Below are positions 8,680 to 16,829 of a stretch of DNA of 64,000 nt, one piece after another (the first letter of the stretch is position 1; every line of letters starts with the position of its first letter). Where the stretch lies: NCBI GenBank assembly GCA_016214125.1, contig JACRPC010000014.1, forward strand, positions 84,003 through 148,002, in the 5' to 3' direction. The position numbers were made by a program, and so were the translations under genes. Under the pieces are notes generated by a model, which searched no databases, had not been told where the DNA came from, and saw only the letters and a list, made by a program, of their open reading frames with translations. This stretch comes from Rhodospirillales bacterium. Lineage in GTDB: Bacteria; Pseudomonadota; Alphaproteobacteria; Rhodospirillales; WMHbin7.

Positions 8680-9872
8680 CTGGCGGCGGCCCGGCCCTGA
8701 TTCTCGGTTTGCGCTCGGGGCTCGCCGGCCTGCTGGTGATGACCGTCCTGGTCGGACTGGGCGAGCGGCTGGCCGAACGGTTCCTGCCGATCTACATCCT
8801 GGCGATCGGCGGCGGCACATTGGCGATCGGCCTTCTTCAGGCTTTGGAGAATCTGCTGGGGGCCCTCTACGCCTTTCCCGGCGGCTGGCTGGCGCAACGC
8901 TTTGGCGCCAGACGGACCCTTCTGGCCGTCAATCTGCTGGCGGCCGGAGGTTATGTGCTGGTGATCCTGGTGCCGCGTTGGGAAGGGGTGCTGGCGGGAG
9001 CGGCCTTGTTCGTCGCCTGGAATGCGGTGTCGCTTCCGGCCACCCTGGGACTGATCGCGCGGCTTCTGCCCCCCGAGCGACGGACGACCGGGGTTGGCCT
9101 GTATGCCCTGGTCCGGCGCGTTCCCATGGCGTTGGGGCCGCTCTTGGGCGGCGGGCTGATCGCTTGGGCGGGCGAAACGGAGGGCGTGCGGCTTGGCTTC
9201 GCGGCGGCCTTGGCGCTGACCTTGGTGGGCGCCGCCCTGCAATGGCGTTGGGTGCCCGATACGAAGGCGATCGGCGCCGAGGCCCTGCCCTTGGGTCTGG
9301 CCGGCACCTTCCGGCTGATGACGCGACCGCTGCGGACCTTGCTGCTCTCGGACATTCTGATCCGGTTTTGCGAGCAGATTCCCTATGCCTTCGTCGTCGT
9401 CTGGTGCCTGAAGACGATTGCCCAGCCGGTGAGCGCGCCGGAATTCGGCGTACTGACGGCGATCGAGATGGCGACGGCGATGCTGATCTACCTGCCCGCC
9501 GCCCATTTCGCCGATCGCTGGGGCAAAACGCCCTTCGTCGTCGTTACCTTCGCCTTCTTCACCGCCTTTCCCCTGGCCTTGCTGGCCGCCCAGTCCTTCC
9601 TGGCGCTGCTGCCGGTGTTCATGCTGCGCGGCCTCAAGGAGTTCGGCGAGCCGGCACGCAAGGCCTTGATCCTCGATCTGGCGCCCGCCGGCCACAAGCC
9701 GGCGGTGTTCGGGCTTTATTATTTGATCCGCGACTTGTTCGTTTCCGTTGCCGCCTTTGGCGGTGCCGGTTTGTGGCTCGTCTCGCCCGCCGTCAATCTG
9801 GTGTCGGCAAGCCTGTGCGGCCTGGCGGGTCTGCTGATCCTTCTCTTGGCCAATCGGCGAAGCGCCGGTTAG
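8676..9872 (+). CDS. Major facilitator superfamily transporter
   Basis: A roughly 398-residue membrane protein with about 12 hydrophobic segments and the MFS loop motif between helices 2 and 3 (GGWLAQRFGARRTLL). I chose GTG 8676 as the start because it overlaps the ChrB-like stop (GTGA) and opens directly into the first helix; reading further upstream only extends into the previous gene in another frame. Substrate cannot be told. Pairing with a ChrB-like protein suggests export of an oxyanion or other toxicant, but this is not the ChrA family. It ends 4 bases inside the convergent response regulator. Confidence 0.82.
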   Translation: MTGGGPALILGLRSGLAGLLVMTVLVGLGERLAERFLPIYILAIGGGTLAIGLLQALENLLGALYAFPGGWLAQRFGARRTLLAVNLLAAGGYVLVILVPRWEGVLAGAALFVAWNAVSLPATLGLIARLLPPERRTTGVGLYALVRRVPMALGPLLGGGLIAWAGETEGVRLGFAAALALTLVGAALQWRWVPDTKAIGAEALPLGLAGTFRLMTRPLRTLLLSDILIRFCEQIPYAFVVVWCLKTIAQPVSAPEFGVLTAIEMATAMLIYLPAAHFADRWGKTPFVVVTFAFFTAFPLALLAAQSFLALLPVFMLRGLKEFGEPARKALILDLAPAGHKPAVFGLYYLIRDLFVSVAAFGGAGLWLVSPAVNLVSASLCGLAGLLILLLANRRSAG

Positions 9873-10576
9873 CCTTCGAGTCGGGCGCCGAAACGGTAGC
9901 CAAGGCCCGGCACGGTGGCGATCAGATGGCGCCGGTTCGTCTTTTTGCGCAGACGGCTTACCAACACGTCGATCAGCCGCTCGGTGGGCGATTCCTCGCT
10001 GCGACTCACCGCGTCGAGCAGATGGCCGCGCGACAGCACCCGCCCGGGCGCCCGCGCCAAGGCGGCCATCAGATTGTATTCGCCGGGCGAAAGGGCGATG
10101 GCCTGACCATCGGGCGCCGTTAGGGATCGATTGGCGAGATCAAGGGTGAAGCCCTCGAACCGAACCGCTTTCGAATCCGCGCCTGGCCGCTCCGCCGGAC
10201 CACCGCCCTTGGTCCGCGACAGCAGATTGCGCAGCCGAAGCGCCAATTCCTCGGGATCGAAGGGCTTGACCAGATAATCGTCGGCGCCGATCTCCAGGGC
10301 GGCCAAGCGGGAATCGCGCCCCTCGCGCGCCGTCAGCACGACGATCGGCAAGCGCGACCGCGCCCGGATCAGGCGCGCCAAGGTAAGCCCGTCCTCGTCG
10401 GGAAGGTTGAGGTCGAGCAACACCAGATCGACCGGAACCTGATCGAGCATGGCCAGCATTTCCTTGCCGCTTGAGGCGCGCGAGGTCCGAAACCCTTCCT
10501 TTTCGAGGAAGGCGGCAAGCAAGGATTGGACAAAAAGGTCGTCCTCGACGATCAGGATGTGGCTTGTATCGTTCAT
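9869..10576 (-). CDS. OmpR/PhoB-type response regulator
   Basis: A 235-residue two-component regulator. The receiver domain has the acidic pair E11/D12-D13, the phosphoacceptor D55 (LVLLDLNLP), T82 and K104 (LVKPF), all as expected for a working receiver. A winged-helix DNA-binding domain follows (about 135-230), with the ending VPGLGYRF typical of the family. No histidine kinase is next to it, so it is an orphan within this window. It is divergent from the hemerythrin gene, which makes oxygen or redox control conceivable but unproven. Confidence 0.92.
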   Translation of the reverse strand: MNDTSHILIVEDDLFVQSLLAAFLEKEGFRTSRASSGKEMLAMLDQVPVDLVLLDLNLPDEDGLTLARLIRARSRLPIVVLTAREGRDSRLAALEIGADDYLVKPFDPEELALRLRNLLSRTKGGGPAERPGADSKAVRFEGFTLDLANRSLTAPDGQAIALSPGEYNLMAALARAPGRVLSRGHLLDAVSRSEESPTERLIDVLVSRLRKKTNRRHLIATVPGLGYRFGARLEG

Positions 10577-10679
10577 CGGATAACCGATTCTCTCATAGCG
10601 GGTTCACCTGCTTATTGGCGTCCGTTCCGAACGCGGCCCGAATCGGTCATGAACGTAGTGTCAATTGGGTCTCAGGCCT

Positions 10680-10693
10680 TTGATATAAGTCAA
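10680..10693 (+). promoter_or_regulatory. FNR/FixK-type binding box
   Basis: TTGATATAAGTCAA matches the FNR-family palindrome TTGAT-N4-ATCAA at nine of ten defined positions. It lies about 88 bases upstream of the hemerythrin start, in the gap between the response regulator and hemerythrin genes. A TATTAT hexamer at 10731-10736 could be the -10 element of the regulated promoter. Confidence 0.65.
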
Positions 10694-10774
10694 AACCTTC
10701 AAATTGTGTGGCGATCATTACCGGATTGGGTATTATCCCGGAGGTTTTTTCAAGGGGAACGAGGAGGTGTCGCC

Positions 10775-11185
10775 ATGCCGCTCATGCAATGGAATGACCG
10801 GATGAGTGTCGGCGTCGCGCAATATGACGAAGACCACAAGAAGCTGATTACCATGCTCAACGACCTCTTCGACGGCATGCAGGCGGGCAAGGCCAAGGAC
10901 GTTCTGGGCAAGATTCTCGATGGGCTGGTCGACTACACCAAGACCCATTTCGGCCGCGAGGAAGCGGCGATGAGCACGCATGGTTACCAGGAATACGCCG
11001 CCCATAAGAAGGAACATGACGACCTGACCAAGCAGGTGATCGAGGTTCAGAAGAAATTCCACACCGACGTTTCGGCGTCGCTCAGCATGGAGGTGATGAA
11101 CTTCCTCAAGAACTGGCTGGTCAAGCACATCCAAGGCACCGACAAGAAATACGCGCCGTTCCTCAACAGCAAGGGCGTGAAGTAA
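10775..11185 (+). CDS. Bacteriohemerythrin
   Basis: A 136-residue single-domain hemerythrin that binds O2 at a di-iron site. I place the start at ATG 10775 because GAGGAGG sits just upstream and the family-typical opening (MQWND..MSVGV..YDEDHKKL) begins there. The iron ligands are visible: the His of DEDH, HFGREE, HKKEH and the HIQGTD..Y ending. It stands alone between a divergent regulator and a terminator. An FNR-type box upstream suggests expression at low oxygen, fitting roles in O2 storage or supply in microaerophiles. Confidence 0.94.
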   Translation: MPLMQWNDRMSVGVAQYDEDHKKLITMLNDLFDGMQAGKAKDVLGKILDGLVDYTKTHFGREEAAMSTHGYQEYAAHKKEHDDLTKQVIEVQKKFHTDVSASLSMEVMNFLKNWLVKHIQGTDKKYAPFLNSKGVK

Positions 11186-11209
11186 GCCCACCGTTCCGAG
11201 TTTTCGCCG

Positions 11210-12157
11210 CTATCGCCCCGTCCGGGTTCGCCCCCGGGCGGGGTTTTGCTTGTCGTGGCGTTCAAGCTCCCGCGCCTCCGCGAGGCTGGCGGCGATTTCC
11301 GCCTTCAGCCAATCGCCAAACGCCTTGACCCGCGGCTCGCCGGCCCGATCGGGGAGGCAGACGAAGTGATAACCGTGCGGCGCCGGCACCGCTGGCGCAA
11401 AGGGCCGGACCAAGGCGCCGGTCTTCATCAAATCAAGCGCCACCAGGGTGCGGCCGAACGTGATGCCCTGGCCGTCGGCGGCGGCGCGCAGGGCCAACGT
11501 GGTGTCGTGGAAGGTTGGGCCGGGCGGCAGGCGCGCGCCTTCGAGCCCGGCCGCCTTAAGCCATGGCTCCCAGTCGAGCCCCTGGTCCTGGATGACGACG
11601 TGATTGAGGATGTCCGCCGGACGGTTGAGGCGCCTTGCCAAAGCCGGGGCGCAGACCGGGAACACCTCTTCCAGCGCCAGCTTTTCCACCGCCAGACCCG
11701 GATAATGGCCGGCACCGTGACGGATGGCGACGTCGATGGCGCCTTGGCGCAGGTCGATCACTTCGGCACCGGTGTGCAGACCCAATTCGATCTCGGGCCG
11801 CTTGGCAAAGAAGCGCCCCAGCCTTGGCACCAGCCAACAAGCGGCGAAGGACGGCATGGCGGTGAGCGTCAGCCGACCGGCCAGTTCGCGGCGGCGCACC
11901 TTGGCCACCGTTTGCCGCAAGCCGTTCAAAGCTTCGGCAACGCCATCGGCCAGCTCCAACCCGGCCTCGGTCAACACCAGACGGCGCGGCAGACGGCGAA
12001 ACAGCAGCCGGCCCAAATCCGCCTCCAGACCCTTGATCTGCTGGCTCACCGCCGCCTGGGTGACCGCCAGTTCCTGGGCGGCGCGGGTGAAGCTGCGGTG
12101 ACGGGCGGCGGCCTCGAAAACGCGCAGGGTGTGGAGCGGCGGCAGCGGGCGCGGCAT
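11210..12157 (-). CDS. LysR-family transcriptional regulator, GcvA-like
   Basis: A 315-residue LysR protein. The N-terminal winged helix-turn-helix (about 1-65) has the typical RSFTRAAQELAVTQAAVSQQIK recognition region split over residues 21-42, and the following effector-binding domain is of the type 2 periplasmic-binding fold. The opening PPLHTLRVFEAAARH places it in the GcvA/AmpR-like branch. It is divergent from a DUF1127 gene with paired palindromes between them, the standard layout for LysR self-regulation. The effector is unknown. Its 3' end overlaps the hemerythrin terminator. Confidence 0.9.
   Translation of the reverse strand: MPRPLPPLHTLRVFEAAARHRSFTRAAQELAVTQAAVSQQIKGLEADLGRLLFRRLPRRLVLTEAGLELADGVAEALNGLRQTVAKVRRRELAGRLTLTAMPSFAACWLVPRLGRFFAKRPEIELGLHTGAEVIDLRQGAIDVAIRHGAGHYPGLAVEKLALEEVFPVCAPALARRLNRPADILNHVVIQDQGLDWEPWLKAAGLEGARLPPGPTFHDTTLALRAAADGQGITFGRTLVALDLMKTGALVRPFAPAVPAPHGYHFVCLPDRAGEPRVKAFGDWLKAEIAASLAEARELERHDKQNPARGRTRTGR
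11216..11247 (+). terminator. Rho-independent terminator of the hemerythrin gene
   Basis: An 11-bp GC-rich stem (CCCCGTCCGGG at 11216-11226 with CCCGGGCGGGG at 11233-11243, one G-U pair) with a 6-base loop is followed by TTTT. It lies 30 bases after the hemerythrin stop and overlaps the end of the convergent LysR gene. Confidence 0.8.
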
Positions 12158-12167
12158 GGCTTTATTA

Positions 12168-12182
12168 ATAAGTTGTACTTAT
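12168..12182. promoter_or_regulatory. LysR-type operator candidate, site 1
   Basis: ATAAGTTGTACTTAT is a perfect ATAAG/CTTAT inverted repeat and fits the T-N11-A pattern of LysR binding sites. It begins 10 bases upstream of the LysR start codon. Confidence 0.5.
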
Positions 12183-12245
12183 GAGAAACCCTAAGCGATC
12201 TCGTTTGATTGGTCAAGAAAGGTGGAGGATCATTTGCCATCGTTA

Positions 12246-12260
12246 ATAAGTTTTATTTAT
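12246..12260. promoter_or_regulatory. LysR-type operator candidate, site 2
   Basis: ATAAGTTTTATTTAT repeats site 1 with two changes, exactly 78 bases further on, and runs into the start codon of the DUF1127 gene. Two related sites in a divergent gap fit a recognition site plus an activation site. Confidence 0.45.
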
Positions 12261-12546
12261 GACAATGAGGTTTCCCTTGCGCGCCATCGGCCTTTGGCTG
12301 GCCAAAGTCTTCGATCGTCTGGAACGGGCCGGCGAGTGCCGACGTGCCCACCAGCAACTCGCCAGCCTCGATGACCGCGGTTTGGCCGATTTGGGGATGG
12401 GACGGTGCGAAATCGAACGGGCCGTCAACGGGCCCGAGCCCGAGCCCTTAGGTAATGTGCAGCCGCGACAGGGCTTCGGCCAGATCGTCGCCGAAATGCG
12501 TCCCCTTGCGGATCAGCGGCACCCGTGGCGGCAGGCCTTCGAGTGA
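12259..12546 (+). CDS. DUF1127 small protein
   Basis: A 95-residue protein. Residues about 14-55 carry the DUF1127 signature: a basic amphipathic helix, then LASLDDRGLADLGMGRCEIE. Such small Arg-rich proteins bind RNA or act in phosphate and stress responses in other alphaproteobacteria. The family usually ends soon after this motif; here the frame runs on for about 40 residues, antisense over the 3' end of the next gene, which looks like read-through after loss of the normal stop. No clear ribosome site precedes ATG 12259; ATG 12265 is an alternative. It is divergent from LysR. Confidence 0.7.
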   Translation: MTMRFPLRAIGLWLAKVFDRLERAGECRRAHQQLASLDDRGLADLGMGRCEIERAVNGPEPEPLGNVQPRQGFGQIVAEMRPLADQRHPWRQAFE

Positions 12547-13233
12547 GGGATGGCCCCAGGTGAAGCTGGTGAGCAGCGCCACCGGCAGATTGCGGGTGGC
12601 CGGCATCGCCGCCAGCGCGCACGCCAGATCGACGCCGGAGAGATCGTCGATCACCGCCGAGGCGATGACCAGATCGGGCCTGGTGCGGATCGCGGTCTCG
12701 AAGGCCTGGAAGGGCGAGCGCACGTTCGACACCCGGTAGCCGCAGGCCGCCAATTCGCGTTCGACGATGCGCCCCATCGCCTTGTCGGGCACCACAAGGA
12801 GAACCTCGACGTTGCTGATCTTGACGCTGGCGGGATCGAATTCGGCCACCTGGCGGGCCGGCAAAGTACGCACCAGCTTGGCGCTTTCCGCGGTGCTGAC
12901 CGGTGCCTCGCCCTCGAGCACCCGGCGAATCTGGTCGAGAAAGGCCTGGATGTCGTCGATCCGCCGCTCGTCAAGCTCCTTGAGGTCGGCCAGATACTCG
13001 CTCAGGCGATGGGCGATGATGGTGACCAGCGGCTGATCGAGGGTCGAGCCGCGGGTGGCGATGGTAAGCATGTCGCGCCGCAGACGGGCCAAGCCCTCCT
13101 CGACCTTGACGGTGCGCGAGCGCAGATTGCCAAGCAGTACGTCAAGAGCGGAAAGAATGTCTTGAACTTCTTCGAGGAATTCCGACTCGACCTGCCGGTC
13201 CATGACCTCGACGCTGCCGTCCGCCTCGCTCAT
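12448..13233 (-). CDS. Pseudo-receiver protein with helical N-terminal domain
   Basis: A 261-residue protein. Residues 1-110 are helical and resemble a histidine phosphotransfer (Hpt) bundle, with a possible phosphorylatable His75 (TIIAHRLSEYL). Residues about 140-260 have the fold pattern of a receiver: VLLVVPD, an LVIAS strand, LLTS and the conserved Lys243. At the position of the phosphoacceptor Asp there is Ser192, and the acidic pair is reduced to P149-D150, so it probably cannot be phosphorylated in the usual way. No kinase gene is adjacent. It could be a scaffold or a phosphorylation-independent signalling partner. The function is not known. Confidence 0.72.
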   Translation of the reverse strand: MSEADGSVEVMDRQVESEFLEEVQDILSALDVLLGNLRSRTVKVEEGLARLRRDMLTIATRGSTLDQPLVTIIAHRLSEYLADLKELDERRIDDIQAFLDQIRRVLEGEAPVSTAESAKLVRTLPARQVAEFDPASVKISNVEVLLVVPDKAMGRIVERELAACGYRVSNVRSPFQAFETAIRTRPDLVIASAVIDDLSGVDLACALAAMPATRNLPVALLTSFTWGHPSLEGLPPRVPLIRKGTHFGDDLAEALSRLHIT

Positions 13234-13321
13234 GATTTTGCGCCCCCATAAATTGGAGGCGCATGATAATCCGTTTATAAATTTGCTGGCAACCCGTTAA
13301 CAAATATCAAGGGCGAGGCGA

Positions 13322-13786
13322 TCAAAGATCGTTTAGCGCCGCCAGAATTTCGGCCTCGTGGCCCTCGACCTTGACCTTGCGCCAGACCTTGCGGACCACG
13401 CCCTTGGCGTCGATGAGAAAGGTCGAGCGCTCGATGCCCAGGCTCTTCTTGCCGTAAAGCACTTTTTCCTTCCACACCCCATAGGACTTGCAAAGCTGGG
13501 CCTCGGGATCGGAGACCAGCGGGAATTCGAGACCGTATTTCTGCTTGAAGCGGGCGTGGCGCTCGGTGCTATCGCGCGAAACGCCGATCACCTGCGCCTT
13601 GGCCTTGGCGAATTTGGCCTTGTTTTCCTGGAAGGCGCAGGCCTCGCGGGTGCAGCCGGGCGTGTCGTCCTTGGGATAGAAATACAGCACGACCGGCCGA
13701 CCCTTGAGGCCGGAAAGGGTGAGCGGCTTGCCATCGTCGGCCATCAAGGTGAAATCGGGGGCGGGCGAACCGGCGGCAAGGGTCAT
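13322..13786 (-). CDS. bcp: Thioredoxin-dependent thiol peroxidase (Bcp/PrxQ)
   Basis: A 154-residue peroxiredoxin that reduces H2O2 and organic peroxides using thioredoxin. The active site reads DDTPGCTREAC, with peroxidatic Cys45 and resolving Cys50 five residues apart, the atypical 2-Cys PrxQ pattern. The start at 13786 is set by a GGAG ribosome site and by overlap with the glnE stop (ATGA); the reading frame is open further upstream but inside glnE. Coupling to glnE has no obvious functional logic. Confidence 0.95.
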   Translation of the reverse strand: MTLAAGSPAPDFTLMADDGKPLTLSGLKGRPVVLYFYPKDDTPGCTREACAFQENKAKFAKAKAQVIGVSRDSTERHARFKQKYGLEFPLVSDPEAQLCKSYGVWKEKVLYGKKSLGIERSTFLIDAKGVVRKVWRKVKVEGHEAEILAALNDL

Positions 13787-16767
13787 GCGGAATCTCCGGG
13801 TTGCAAGGCCGCGGCCGGGGCATCGATCAACGCCTCGTACCATCCCCGCACGCGCTGGGCCGTTTCTTCCATCTGGTGCTTGAGGCCGTCGAAATCAACC
13901 GCGCCGGCGCCGCGCGCCAGGCAGGCCTTCAAGCCCTGGGCGGCGGTTTCCTCGCGGAAATTGACATCGACGGTCACCCGGAGCATCGCCTGCACCGCCG
14001 ACCACAGACGAAAGGCGGCCTGCAGATCCTGCGCCGCCGCCGCCTCCAGCTTTCCCGCCCGCGCCAAATTGGCGAGCGCGTCGCCGGTGTTGGCCGACAG
14101 CACCGAGGGATCGGCGTGGGCTTCGCGCAGCATCAGATACTGGGCGATGAATTCGAGATCGACCAGACCGCCCCCTCGATGCTTGATGTCCCAGAACGAA
14201 CGGCCGGGATGCTCCTTCGCCATCCGCTTGCGCATGTCGGCCACGTCACGCAACAGCGCCTGGGGATCGCGCGCCCGGCCCAACGCCGCTTTGATCGCCG
14301 CCTCCACCTTGTCCCGCAAGGGGCCGGGTGGCGTAATCACCCGAGCGCGGGTGAGGGCTTGGTACTCCCAGGTCCAGGCCGATTCCGCGTGATAGCGGGC
14401 GAAGGATTCCAGGCTGACCGCCAGGGGCCCGGCGCGGCCCGAGGGCCTAAGCCGCATGTCGACCTCGTACAGGCAGCCCTCGGGTGTGAGCGCGGTGAGC
14501 GCGTTCATCAGCCTTTGCGTGAGGCGGCCGTAATAGGTGGACGGCGCAAGCGGGCGCGCGCCATCCGACTGCTCGGCCTCGGGCGGCGTTTCGTAGACCA
14601 AGATGAGATCGAGATCGGAGGTGGCGGTCATCTCGACGCCGCCCATCTTGCCCAGCGCCAGCACCGCCAGTTCGGAGCCCGGGAAGCCGCCATGCGCGCG
14701 GACCTGTTCGGCCTCGACCAGCGGCACGAGGCGCGCCAACGCGACATCGGCCAGGGCGGTGAAAGCCCCGGCGCTGGCCAGGGCGTCGAGACGCCCCTTC
14801 AAGGTGAGAACCCCCACCCGGAATTTCTGATCGTTGGTCCAGCGGCGCAGCCGATCGAGCGATTCCTCGAAGCCGGTTTCGTGGGCAAGCAGGCCGTCCA
14901 ATTCCTCGGCCCATTGCGCCGCCGGCGGCGGCGGCTCGAAAAAGCTTTGCGAAAGCACGCTGTCGAGAAGAGCGGTGTGGCGGGCCAACTGCTCGGCCAG
15001 CCGGGGCGCGTTGCCCATGATCTCGACCAGAAGATCGAGCAGCGAGGGGTTGTTGGCGAACAGCGAGAACAATTGCACCCCGGCCGGCAGACGGGCCAGG
15101 AAATCGTCGAGCTTGACGAAGGCGGCGTCGGGATTGTCGGTGCGGGCCAGCGCCGCCAGAAGCGCCGGCGTCAGTTCGGTCAGCAGCTCGCGCGCCCGGG
15201 TCGAGCGGGTGGCGCGGATGCGGCCATGATGCCAACCGCGAATGGTCGAACAAACCGCCTCGGCGTTGGCGAAACCCATGCGCGTCAGCGTGGCCAGAGT
15301 CTCGGGATCGTTCTCGATGCCGGTGAAGATCAGGCTGCCGTCGGCGCTGCCCAAATCGGGCGCGTCCTCGAACAGGCGGGCGTAATGGCCCTCGACGCGG
15401 CCGAGATGGCCGAGCAGCGTTTCGCGGAAGGTGTCGGGATTGTCGCATCCCAGGAAGACCGCCAGCTCGTTCAGCTTTTCGGGTTCCGCCGGCAAGGTCT
15501 GGGTCTGGGCGTCCTCGATCATCTGCAAACGGTGTTCGAGCGTGCGCAGGAAGCGGTAGCTGTCCTGGAGATCGCGCTTGGCCTCAAGCGACACCTGGCC
15601 CGCATCGGCCAGCGCATCGAGCGCCGCGCAGGTGCCCGACCGGCGCAACGCCGGCACGCGCCCGCCCCAGATCAATTGCTGGGTCTGGGCAAAGAACTCG
15701 ATTTCGCGGATGCCGCCCCGGCCCAGCTTGATGTTGTGGCCCTCGACGGCGATGCGGGCGCCGCCACGATGGGCGTTGATCTGGCGTTTGATCGAATGGA
15801 TATCCTGAATGGCGGCGAAATCGAGATTGCGCCGCCAGACGAACGGGCGAAGCGTCTTCAGGAATCCCTCGCCCGCCATCCGGTCGCCGGCCACCGCACG
15901 GGCCTTGATCATGGCGGCGCGTTCCCAGTTCTGGCCGAAGGCCTCGTAATAGGTCTCGGCGGCCGCCAAGGCGATCGCCAAGGGCGTCGAACCCGGATCG
16001 GGCCGCAGACGCAGATCGGTACGAAAGACATAGCCCTCGGCGGTGCGCTCCTCAAGCAGCTTCACCAGATTGCGCGCCAAGCGAACCATGAAGCCGCCGA
16101 GACTGCCCGATCCCCGGTAGGCCAGCTTCTCTTCGTCGTAAAGGACAATGAGATCGATGTCGCTTGAATAATTAAGCTCGCGGGCGCCGAGCTTGCCCAT
16201 GCCGATGATGATGACGCCGCTGTCGCGGCCCGGATCATCGGAATGGACAAGCGCCAGATCACCCGTCTGCTGCGCCTGACGCAGCAGATGGCCAAGCGCC
16301 AGATCGACGGCACGGTCGGCGAATTCCGACAGCGCGCCGGTCACCCGCTCGAGATCCCACGCCTGCGCCAGATCGGCCAGCGCGATCAACAAGGCCGCCT
16401 GACGTTTGGCGCGGCGCAGGCCGCCGGCCACCACCGAGCCGTCATTCTCGGCCGACAGAGTGGCCGATGTGACGGTGAGAAGATCCAGCCAGGCCTCGTC
16501 GGGGCCACGTTGCGCCAGATCGGCCAAGAGCGCCGGCTCGCGCACCAAGGCGTTGGCAAGGAAGGGCGAATTGCCGAACACGGCATCGAGCAACGCCTTG
16601 CCGGGAGAACTGGCGGCAAAGCCGCGAAGATAGGTTGCCAGCTCGGCATCCTCGATGCCGTCGAGACATTCCGTCCAATCCTCATAGCCATGGACCAAGC
16701 GATCGGCGCGAGCCGGCTTGGGCAGGCTGGAAATTTCGGCCAGAAGGGGCAAATGTTCCATTTTCAA
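13783..16767 (-). CDS. glnE: Glutamine synthetase adenylyltransferase/deadenylylase
   Basis: A 994-residue bifunctional enzyme that attaches AMP to, and phosphorolytically removes it from, glutamine synthetase, adjusting ammonia assimilation under PII control. Two nucleotidyltransferase domains are visible: the N-terminal one with GMGKLGARELNYSSDIDL (about 212-230) and the C-terminal one with LGKMGGVEMTATSDLDL (about 705-722), each holding the GxG...DxD catalytic pattern. Length and order match the family. It is divergent from the AsmA-like gene. Confidence 0.96.
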   Translation of the reverse strand: MKMEHLPLLAEISSLPKPARADRLVHGYEDWTECLDGIEDAELATYLRGFAASSPGKALLDAVFGNSPFLANALVREPALLADLAQRGPDEAWLDLLTVTSATLSAENDGSVVAGGLRRAKRQAALLIALADLAQAWDLERVTGALSEFADRAVDLALGHLLRQAQQTGDLALVHSDDPGRDSGVIIIGMGKLGARELNYSSDIDLIVLYDEEKLAYRGSGSLGGFMVRLARNLVKLLEERTAEGYVFRTDLRLRPDPGSTPLAIALAAAETYYEAFGQNWERAAMIKARAVAGDRMAGEGFLKTLRPFVWRRNLDFAAIQDIHSIKRQINAHRGGARIAVEGHNIKLGRGGIREIEFFAQTQQLIWGGRVPALRRSGTCAALDALADAGQVSLEAKRDLQDSYRFLRTLEHRLQMIEDAQTQTLPAEPEKLNELAVFLGCDNPDTFRETLLGHLGRVEGHYARLFEDAPDLGSADGSLIFTGIENDPETLATLTRMGFANAEAVCSTIRGWHHGRIRATRSTRARELLTELTPALLAALARTDNPDAAFVKLDDFLARLPAGVQLFSLFANNPSLLDLLVEIMGNAPRLAEQLARHTALLDSVLSQSFFEPPPPAAQWAEELDGLLAHETGFEESLDRLRRWTNDQKFRVGVLTLKGRLDALASAGAFTALADVALARLVPLVEAEQVRAHGGFPGSELAVLALGKMGGVEMTATSDLDLILVYETPPEAEQSDGARPLAPSTYYGRLTQRLMNALTALTPEGCLYEVDMRLRPSGRAGPLAVSLESFARYHAESAWTWEYQALTRARVITPPGPLRDKVEAAIKAALGRARDPQALLRDVADMRKRMAKEHPGRSFWDIKHRGGGLVDLEFIAQYLMLREAHADPSVLSANTGDALANLARAGKLEAAAAQDLQAAFRLWSAVQAMLRVTVDVNFREETAAQGLKACLARGAGAVDFDGLKHQMEETAQRVRGWYEALIDAPAAALQPGDSA

Positions 16768-16829
16768 AGCCGCGCTTTTCCCGCAGACTGCGCGAAGCGG
16801 GGGGAAGGGTCAAGACAGGGAACGGACGC

